Source: Lepas anatifera
Taxonomy: Eukaryota > Arthropoda > Thecostraca > Lepadidae
Assembly (NCBI GenBank): GCA_034440635.1
Contig: JAOTON010000472.1
Coordinates: 496,001-560,000, forward strand
Length of the DNA: 64,000 bases
Reading direction: 5' to 3'
Part shown: positions 1 through 8,736 of the stretch, piece by piece
Position numbering within the stretch: position 1 is the stretch's first letter
Layout: the number at the start of each line of letters is the position of its first letter
Notes under the pieces: model-generated
Databases searched by the model: none
What the model was told of the DNA's origin: nothing
Seen by the model: the letters and a program-made list of their open reading frames with translations, nothing else
Made by a program: the position numbers and the translations under genes

Positions 1-1232
1 TTTACCTTTTGAGTCCCTCTTTCGCGGCCATCTTGAGGGCACACTAGCGCCGCTGTGGCGTGACCGGGGTCAATAGCGCCAATCAATCAGGATTATATGT
101 AGAGGTCACTTCCCATGAATTTAAGGTCAAATTTCACAGCTCGAGATCAAACTAACATTTTGAAGGTCACTGCCCCCAGTGCTTCCGGTCACATGGCGTC
201 ACCTATCATGACGTAAATTATGTTATGACATCATAGTTTCAATGTAAAGGTCGTAGGTCATGCCCTTATTTTTCGCTGAACAGTTGCTAAGGTGCTAGTT
301 AAAGTGCACGGTGGAATTATATGTTATGGGGAATTAATATCATTTCGTGACACCATAGGTAAATGACCTGGAATGACATCAAAATACTACGTGCGTTTTT
401 CTCAGGGGGACACTTTAGGGCCCCTGCCCTTGCGCGTTGATGCCAGACGTGTCTCCATTGTGAGTGTTAAGTCATGGTTCTTACACCATCGCGTCGGAGA
501 GTTCGCCACCCCCGCCCCCCCTTGAGGAAAAAGAAAGCGAGGAAACATATCAATGGAACTATTAAGATTTGTATTTCGGGAGGTGTAACTTTTGCTCAAT
601 CTCTTCTTTTCTATGTTTTGATGTTTAAACCACGCCAATGATTTCGATTTCTCGGCTCTTATCTATGAGGCTCCTGAGCCAACTGAGGCTCATTAACCAC
701 AGGTGCAGCCACCATTGAAGCACAATACATGGATTTCGGGTACTTTGGTTGCCCCAGATTTTTGTCACGAACGCACAACTGACCCTCGGAGCGGGCCCTC
801 ACGTGAGACCCCGTTCTAGGGCACGGCTGCTATCAATTATTGAATATTAGTTGCAATAATTTTCATTATTCCCGTAAGTGGAACTATTTCCGCAGTTAAT
901 CATTTGCTTAACAAAAAATGGGAATTCGTTGGGATTGGTAATTTCGTCAACAGATAATTTGATTGAAAACTTATTGAAAACGTACAAACCTGGATCGAAT
1001 ATGTAATCGGTTTAGAAATGTTGCAAGTTGACACGTTTCGTGGGAGCTCTGCGATGACAACGTGCATCTCTCGAGATGAATATCTGTACATGACTCCGCT
1101 CCCGTGGTCAAGAACAGAGCCTTGCAACATTTGCAAACACCAGAGAGGGGGATGGGGTTACACGTGTTGAGCCGTCCGTGTGCGTCGAGCCACGGGCTGG
1201 GGGTAGTCACCCTGTCGCCGGAAGTAGGCTAT
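1..1232. other. No gene seen; probable downstream intron of the GAS2-like gene
   Basis: Mixed sequence with no exon-like segment. Bases 100-265 contain several AGGTCA motifs resembling the TTAA-element family described at 18933. The missing second half of the GAR domain was searched for here by eye on the minus strand and not found. Confidence 0.5.
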
Positions 1233-1254
1233 AGCCAGTAGTATACTACTGGCT
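1233..1254. repeat. Perfect 22-bp palindrome
   Basis: The sequence AGCCAGTAGTA is followed immediately by its exact reverse complement, centred on GTATAC. It is a potential protein-dimer site or the remnant of an inverted repeat end. Confidence 0.7.
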
Positions 1255-2849
1255 CGGCCGGGCAGCAGCGGGTGCGAACTGGTTCTACCGTGCAGCGGAG
1301 CGCGGGCTCCAGTGAGATGTCAACAACCGCACCGACCGGCGGTGCGATCGTCGCCCTCGACGTCAGCCTGCCACCCGGGGTCGTCGTCACACGCTGGGCT
1401 CGGCCCCGCCGGATGTGCGGTGTTGGGGTGGGTGCAGGTCTTCGCCACGCTAGGACGATTGTGATTGTTTTCCACGGATTCGAGCTAAATGGATCTGAAG
1501 GTGTGATTAGTCATAGATTCGGACCAAAATGCTGCAAGCTAAGGGCTACTGGACTCAAAAATACCTCCAAAAGCAGCATACAAAACAAGTGCATTAAAAA
1601 TGAAGCCCTGATTTGACAAGAAGTCGTAAAACGAATGATAGATAATAAAGAAAACCAAACTAAATTTGATCTGTGCGGCCTCTGAGCGCGAAGCTACAAC
1701 TCTCCCGTCTGCAGGCCGGTGGCAGTTGTCACGGTGTGGTCGCACACTCCGTGACGGAGGAACAGAGCCGCGCGTGCAGCGCTGGCATTGCCGCCCCACG
1801 GCGGTAATGCGCTAATGAGCATGCATAGACCGCCACCCCTGGCGGGCGGCGCGCCGGGGGCCTCGCCTAATGGCTGTGTTGGGCAAGCTAGCGCGACTGC
1901 TGCTGTCAACATTGCCCAAGCACAGAGACGTAGTTCTGGCACTTAGGGACGGACGTTGTTTCATATCTCGACAGGGGGAGAACATAGGGACATATTCAGC
2001 AGAGCATCTACCCAGACAAGACCCGAGGTGGGCGCCGGTACCAAATTGTTGCAACCGCTACCGCTTCTTCTGCTGTCTTTGCTAGCTGAAACCGCTATCT
2101 GCGCTAATTTTTCAAGGCCGCGAAATCGCTACCCACCACACCGCTATGGCTACTTTTTATTCTAAATTGATGCTGAAGCACTACCAGAAAACAGCGTTCA
2201 TGGTTAAAAAAGGATACTTGAATTTCAAACTGTTTCAAGAAAATATTATGTTTATATAAATGTAACATTCAGAACTATGTTTTTTTAGTAAGATATGCAA
2301 ATAAAATCACACGAGGAAAATATGTATTCAATCTCCTATTGTTTTTGTTTATTTTCTACTGAAGAAAAACATATATATCTCCATAATCAAATTTGGGGGA
2401 TAGTGGTGCCCTTTTCAGGCTGCCGGTTGCAGTGGCGGATCTGAATTATTTTGAGTACGCCACTCAATGCTCCGCTGCTTTTTGGTTCTTGAAACCGCTA
2501 TTGCTACTCCGGTACCATTTAGAGAGTCTCCAAGTAGCGGAGTATCGGATTTAAATAGCGGACTCTCGAGAAGATATGTAAGCATTTGATGAGAGCAACT
2601 GCAACACGGAAGACTTAGCGTTGCCTGCGGAGAGCTGTTTGACAACATGGCTTATGAGACAGCTAAACAGATATCTACTTGAATGGAATGCGGTCATGGT
2701 GCTACTTAGAATAAGCATAAAGGGCACTGGTGTTTCAAAGCTATCCTCTCTTCTATCTCCCTGGCTGATGATAGTTACGCCCTGAAAGGCATATTGTCTT
2801 TGGCTTTGGCTCCGATATGACTACGTTGGCTCCGAAGCAGGCGATGGGC
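1255..2849. other. Intronic DNA of the GAS2-like gene, no exon seen
   Basis: GC-rich stretches at 1260-1450 and 1690-2000 carry open frames on both strands but no splice-bounded or conserved segment. Short TAGCGG/CCGCTA motifs recur at 2040-2160 and 2490-2570 and again near 29570, which suggests an old dispersed repeat. Confidence 0.4.
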
Positions 2850-2855
2850 ACTTAC

Positions 2856-2963
2856 CCTGACGAAGATAAGAGTTTTGGTGTCCCCAATCCTGTACTTGCC
2901 CTCTGAGACGCGTATCATAGGGAACTGACTGGGACACGTACAGCGGGCGACCAGGTCCCGCAC
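2856..2963 (-). CDS. GAS2-like protein, exon 3 (start of Gas2/GAR domain)
   Basis: A 108-nt phase-0 exon of 36 codons, flanked by acceptor TTGTTCCGCAG and donor AGG|GTAAGT (2850-2855). The translation begins [20 protein letters not shown], followed by [16 protein letters not shown]. This is the first half of the Gas2-related (GAR) microtubule-binding domain, with its CTCP cysteines and SEGKYR motif. The join from the previous exon reads SLDEM-VRDLV, in frame and as expected for the family. The second half of the domain (the segment around MVRVGGGW) is not found between here and the left edge, so the next exon must lie outside the window. A triplet microsatellite begins about 18 bases upstream of the exon in transcript order and may lie within the branch-point region. 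Confidence 0.9.
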
Positions 2964-2980
2964 CTGCGGAACAACGGACA

Positions 2981-3065
2981 CGTCGTCATCATCAGCATCA
3001 TCATAACATCATCATCATCATCGTCGTCGTCGTCGTCGTCGTCGTCTTCGTCGTCGTCGTCGTCG

Positions 3066-3096
<31 letters not shown>

Positions 3097-3146
3097 TATC
3101 ACCACCACCATCACCATCATCACCATCCAACAGCAGCAGCAGCACC
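2981..3146. repeat. Triplet microsatellite (CAT/CGT)n with a CAG tail
   Basis: About 150 bases of CAT and CGT triplets, ending in a short CAG run at 3130-3146. On the minus strand it reads GAT/GAC, which creates a long poly-aspartate open frame that is not a gene. It lies directly upstream of the 3' splice site of the GAS2-like exon 3. Confidence 0.95.
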
Positions 3147-3649
3147 AGCGATGTCAATGTTTTTGGAAAGCTTTCCTGGGTTCATTTGTGACTTTGGCCG
3201 GTCGCAATTCCTGCTCGCTCCGGATACATCGCATTGCAGCCCCACTGGGTACAGCCAGATCTGTGGGATTCTCTTCGTGTCTGTGGTTTACTTTAGAACC
3301 GGATCCGCATACCAACTACAGCCAACTGGGTTGTATTGCCACGAGGATATTCGAGACTGGCGGTAAAAAACTAATTCAGCTTGGTAGACATCAGTTTGGA
3401 TTATACATTCCGTTTCCATCTTAAACATATTGCCATGCCGACATGTTGGCATACTGGCTTGTCTCTACCCCAGCCATATCAAAGCCATTGGTCAGTATTT
3501 CACCACAGTGTGAATAAAGTCTGGGCGTTGAATCCATAGACATATCCAAGGAAGGCAAGGGGCCTGTCCCACCTTTCTGGTCGACCAACCCGGTGTCCCG
3601 ATCGGGCGCTCCCTGAAACCGCCCCGGCGCCCGCCCTTTGCGACATTGC

Positions 3650-3930
3650 TTCCCTTCTCCTCTCCCGGAATTTAATTATTGGCGCCCCCAATATGCAATT
3701 TGGTGCCTTTCTGGTAGGTTACACCTTAAGAATTGACAATTCTGGCCCAAATGACGCCCTTTCAGACCTAAAACGGCGCCCCTTCAGACCCAAATGGAGC
3801 CTCTTCAGATCCAAATGGCACCCCTTCAAACTCAAGTGGCGCCCCTTCAGACTCAAATGACGGCCCTTTAGGCCGAGATGGCGCCCCCTTCAGACCCAAA
3901 TGGCATCCCTTCAGGCCTAAACGGCGCCCC
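3650..3930. repeat. MITE fragment with an expanded 23-24 bp minisatellite
   Basis: From 3744 to 3930 about eight degenerate units of the type GGCGCCCCTTCAGACCCAAAT are arranged head to tail. The preceding bases (GGCGCCCCCAATATGCAATT and TTTCTGGTAGGTTACACC) match the inside of the element at 45240-45443, so the array appears to have grown from that element's own GGCGCCCCT segment. Confidence 0.65.
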
Positions 3931-6900
3931 TGATCTAAGTGCTCCCTCCCGTAGGAAATGCCGAATCCTCCTATTATTGGATTCAGGCGCTTTGAAGTAC
4001 CATTCGTAAGTCTGATGCTAATTCAATGCTGAACCCATGCTCAACAGAGCCCATGGATAAAAGACCGGTTCTTAAATATATATTCTGGACCAGTAGGACT
4101 TAGGCGACTAATGCTTCGCTGACCACACGCTGAAAATTCTCCGAAGCTATGGAAATTCTCAGAGAGCTATAATTTTAAGGTAAGTCGCAGTATTCCCGCA
4201 GTCCTGGACATGTGTGGTTCTTTTCTCGTCTTCTTTAAGTCTGGGTACCTGGTATTTGGCGGAACAGGTCAACAAGAACTGCAGACTGTGACACACTGAG
4301 TGCAAACCGGTTCTCCCGGTTTTCTTAAGGCCAAACCATTCACCGATGAGTCATGGACCCCGCCCCCTCAATTCTTCTCCAGTCCCTGCAAGGTTAAGTA
4401 ACTGTTGTCTTGCTGAGTAGCTGTAGGTGCCCGCGGAGTTGGAGGCGTGTCGACGAGGGTGCAGTGGCATTCATGAAGCGTACAGGCGCGCTATCGCACG
4501 CTGTGACTCCGCCATGGCTTGGCTCTCATCAATCATGTCTATGCTCGCTCTTTGGTGTATAAAACAAGTACGTAATTTCCATGTATATTCACATCCATAG
4601 ATAAGAGTAGACCATAGATTACAGTAGACAGTAGGTATAATGTTAACTATGTTTCATCATAACTATAATTCTCGTTCGAAGTCATGAATGAAGAACATGG
4701 GGAGCACGACTTCAAAACTGAAAATATTCTGATGGGCTGATCACGAAATGATGCCTCTTTAGGAGTTTTATGCCGTAAATAACACAATTTCGATGTGGCT
4801 TTCCAGTATAAGTTTCTTTTGTAGTTTTGTTCGTCCCTTTGCAGTGCGGAGGGGAGGGGTACGGGTATCTTTTTTTCTGTGCTCTACGCGCTTTGTCTCC
4901 TTTTTCCATCGTTTGCCGTTTTGTTGCACAGTATGAGATCATATTTTCTTGGAATACTCTTTGCATGGGGAGTTATCGTACACATATTAGGAAAAAATTG
5001 TGAGTATGAAATGTTCCAAGGCTTTTATTCATGCCGGTTTTATTTTGTTAACCTATAATTGCTTGGTCATTGTGGACCTATGATCGAAACATGTCAACCA
5101 TACAACCAATGGGTGCTATGTAAACTTGCCAGATTGGTTCGACCTAAAGCCAAAATAACTAACTAGTCATACAATCATGGATAGAATTTACCAACTGGCC
5201 ATGCGCATAGATTTAGCCTGAGGAACGTGTGCAGCCATGGGCCTTGCTGCTGAGAATGAGTCGAATATCTCTGAATGTGCTGCACTGTTTGAAATGAAAA
5301 CTAATTCGCTCATGTTTCCTACGTTGCGGAATGTGCATGGTAAAAAATAATAAAGTAACAAACAGTTCGACATCTTGAAAAATATATCCCTCTATTCATG
5401 AAACGTATCATCCTTGCACAGTTCCTAGATTTGTGCCTGACTGCCAGTATTCTGTTCGTTAGGAGCCATTATATTGTTGTGATTCTCCGAGATAGGCCGC
5501 CGCGCCCGGGTCCGATAATCCGGCACATAAGAAAGTGACCTTGGGCCTTCGACGGACATTGACAAGTGGTGCAGCGGGTCTGCGACCGCATGGCCATGGA
5601 TCCTCCAGCTGGCCGCTCGCCCGCCTTTCTCCGGGCACTCTGTGAATCAGAACTTCACTTTCGACCTGACAGTCCATCTTTGGTTATACCACGCTATAAA
5701 AATGGAGTATCTACGCTCCTCGTTGACTGGTGCATGTTCAGGCGAGAGGATATTTTATCACAAGGTGATTTTGGAAAGTGTGCACGTTTGTACCTAAAAT
5801 GCAGACTGTAACCAAGAGAATGGCTTCCAACGTAGGAGAGAATCGTTTGATGCTATTTGGTGGTAAGATACCACTCCCTCTGAAGCCTCAGAGGCCTGGC
5901 TTATTTTTATTTTACTTTTTGAAGACCACGGAGTCGTGGATACTTTCTGTACATATTAAAAATCCGAACTGGGCTTCCAGGTCTTAACAGAATACAAAAC
6001 GCATTGAATATTCCCAATATATTGCCTTCAAGGAAATTAATTTTTGACGTGACCCGTGTTTCGCCATAATACGTTGTAGACAATTATTGAACCACTGAAG
6101 GCGTGAGCCTTTTTCACATGCGGTGACCACCCTTCTGAAATTGTCCACGCTCCGTCGCGCCAGAGCCTCCCCTCAGAGTGAGGGAATGGGTGATTCAATC
6201 CACCAGCTCGTTCCTGGAGTTAGGTAATTGACCCAGCCATCAGATATAAGAAAACTGGAAATGTGAATACATTAAGGTCAAAAACCTAAGAACCACAAAT
6301 GCATGTTGCCTGGTACTGTAATCAGCTTAGTTTGCAGCGCTGTATTGCCCCGAAGAATGGACCAGATTTGGCTAATGTCGGGTCCACGCCCCCGCTGAAC
6401 TGGTCGGTTACCTGTCGCTAATTACCCCTCCAACAGCGCGTGAGTCAGTGAACTGGTCGCTCCATCTATTCCGGCAGCGGGTCTCAGCTGTCCCGGCTCC
6501 ATACTTCACTGGCTGCGCTGGGGTGCGTGCCCCTCACCCCAGTGCAGTGGACGACCGTGGAGTCACCGCCTTTGTCGACGCTTTACGCCCCGCGGCGTCT
6601 CTGACCGCTGACCTTGACTGACCTTGCGTCGCGCCTAGGGCGTGATTCTTAGCGTATACGTGGTATCGTTTTTGAACATTGGAACTCGTAATGTCGGGTC
6701 TATTCGTGTTTTATCAACACTTTCTGGGCAAAATAAATAGATTGAAAGCATTCCTCGGGGCAGATGTTGGTGAAGTTGATAGGGCTGTTTTCATAAATAA
6801 ATCATACCTAAATGTAGTGTGTGTGTGTGTGTGCCTATACTCTATTCACGTTTTAATGACGTTATAATATCTTAATATAACCACCTAGAATCCCGGTGTC

Positions 6901-8427
6901 ACTTCAGGTTTTATTTTCAACTCTTTCATAATTGAACAATGTTTTCAAGATTATCGTGTTTTAGGCCCACTTTATACCTTTAAGTTGTATCTCAAAACGT
7001 TTCCGAATGGATTTTTTGGGATGATTCCGTTGGATAAGCTGTTCATGGTTTCCTCTGCTGTCCATTAAACCAGTGTTGTATCCAGAGAGCTTTCATTATC
7101 GAGACGTGAAAATGTTTCTTTTTCAGTACATAATACAGAAATGGAATGCATTGTCTGGCGAAATGACACACCTTCAGAGAAAACTCGTGGTAGACTCCAG
7201 GTGTTTGATCTTTCCATATTTAGCTTCCATAATTTTTTGTGAATCCTCCCCGATGAAAAATCAGAATGCTCCTGGCTTTACAATTTTTTTACCTCTTGCT
7301 TTAAGATGTTTGTCTTAATGCGTTATTGTGATGCTAACAACCTGTAAGAACAGTTCTTATTGCAGTAGACCATTGTTAATACTGTCGGTTGTGTTCATAT
7401 CTCTACTAATATGGTTATCTTCAGCGATCCTTCCGGTCCCTCGTTATGGTCTGTTTCTGTTACTTTGACGAGCACCCGACAGTCGCTACGATGGCATTAT
7501 GGCATGGGCCCATGTGGTTTGCAGTCTGAGCTCTTCATTAGGGTCAGTGAAGTCAGATGTGTATCGCGCCACACACAGCGCCGGCTCAGGCCCGCACGAC
7601 GATGGCATTGAAAGATATGACCAACAATGGTTTTGGTACGCGGGTGCGGAGGCACCGCTCGAAAATATCAGTCTGTTCCTTGTCCGTGAATATGGCAGAC
7701 ACTGAGAGGTCTGTATGATGGTCTCACGATTTTTCGATGCAGTCGTCGGAGATCAAGCAGGAATTAAATACCACGGAGTGCTGAGCATGTATTCCATTCA
7801 GTTTATCACGCTTTTCTCACAGACACAGTGAACTGGTCGCTACTTCACGCTTTCATTTAATGACGCGCGGTATATGCACGCAGAGTACGCAAATGATCCT
7901 GCTCTAGCTGACAGGGCTTTTATTTGAATTATAAAACAAATCATGCACAGGGCTTTCTCTTGGAAAGCAAGGACTCAAAAACAAAGAAAAGTGTATGCCA
8001 TAAATTCGCATTACCTGCATGCCTCCTGCTTGCAAAACCTGGAGCAATTAAATGCGCACACAACTTTCATGACTGTTGACTGAATTCTGACAAACAGGAC
8101 CTTTCTTGAAAAACAATGTTTCTGTCTAAGCAGAGAGAAAACTTTTTGTGTACAAAACTTATCGAAGGCTGAAAGAGCGACGCATCAAACTCTGGCATGT
8201 ATTCAAAACTATTTGCATGTCGCCTTCATTTGACTTTCAATTGGAGAGAACTCAGCAAAGGTAGAACTTAAAATCAGTCATCGGTGCATAAAACATCACC
8301 ACCGCTACTATTAAAGCTTATCTTGTCTTTCGACGACAACTACACGGGCAACGTCAAGATCAGTGTAGCTGCTACCATCGAAATCACAGAAAACTAGTGT
8401 TTTTCATTTAAGACAACAAGGCAGCAT
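3931..8427. other. Intron 2 of the GAS2-like gene, no further gene supported
   Basis: Mostly unique-looking AT-rich sequence with short random open frames. A (GT)7 tract lies at 6819-6832. The string GTGAACTGGTCGCT recurs at about 6450 and 7828. The last 500 bases probably contain the ADAMTS 3' UTR. Confidence 0.4.
7919..7924 (-). terminator. Candidate polyadenylation signal of the ADAMTS gene
   Basis: TTTATT on the plus strand is AATAAA on the minus strand, about 500 bases downstream of the hydrophobic-tail stop codon. No closer perfect signal was noticed in the AT-rich stretch 7900-8420. Position and strand fit; the motif alone is common by chance. Confidence 0.3.
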
Positions 8428-8736
8428 TTACCAGCAAACAATGGCTAAAACGCACAGACTGAGCAGCGCAAAAGCAGGATGAAGAGTTTCTGCTGAAGAC
8501 AAGGGAGTAACTCCATCCGCTACATCCTTCTCAAGTCCCAATCGTGCAGCCTCCTCTACCTCTTCGGCAGCATCTTCTCCAACCATGCTCCGAGGCGATT
8601 CCATGACAAAAGCGTGGCTCAGCTCGTTGGGTTCCGGCTCAGGAGAGGTTGGCGTGGGCGGCAGCTTCGTCAACAGGACCGGATGCCTGAGGTCGACGTC
8701 TTCAGCGCTGATGGGGCCCGATGACGGCTGCTGTAC
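8428..8736 (-). CDS. ADAMTS C-terminal tail in a shifted frame (membrane or GPI-signal segment)
   Basis: Just before the main protease frame ends it becomes a run of unremarkable residues. A second frame, open from at least 8736, continues as VQQPSSGPISAEDVDL, then a proline/glutamate-rich stretch, and ends LHPAFALLSLCVLAIVCW with a stop at 8428. That end is about 16 hydrophobic residues at the extreme C-terminus, as in GPI-anchor signals or tail membrane segments. The tail has no ATG before the middle, so it is not an independent gene. The frame change falls near a GGCGGGG run around 8743. A candidate minus-strand polyadenylation signal (AATAAA) lies at 7919-7924, about 500 bases downstream. 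If the tail is real, this ADAMTS would be tethered to the cell surface, which is unusual for the family. Confidence 0.5.
   Translation of the reverse strand, partial: VQQPSSGPISAEDVDLRHPVLLTKLPPTPTSPEPEPNELSHAFVMESPRSMVGEDAAEEVEEAARLGLEKDVADGVTPLSSAETLHPAFALLSLCVLAIVCW

Noticed and set aside
1..2849. Next GAS2-like exon (second half of the GAR domain)
   Set aside because: No segment encoding the expected MVRVGGGW region was found on the minus strand here; it must lie beyond the left edge.
2915..3157. Poly-aspartate protein on the minus strand
   Set aside because: Product of the triplet microsatellite; the last part only overlaps the splice acceptor and exon 3 in another frame.
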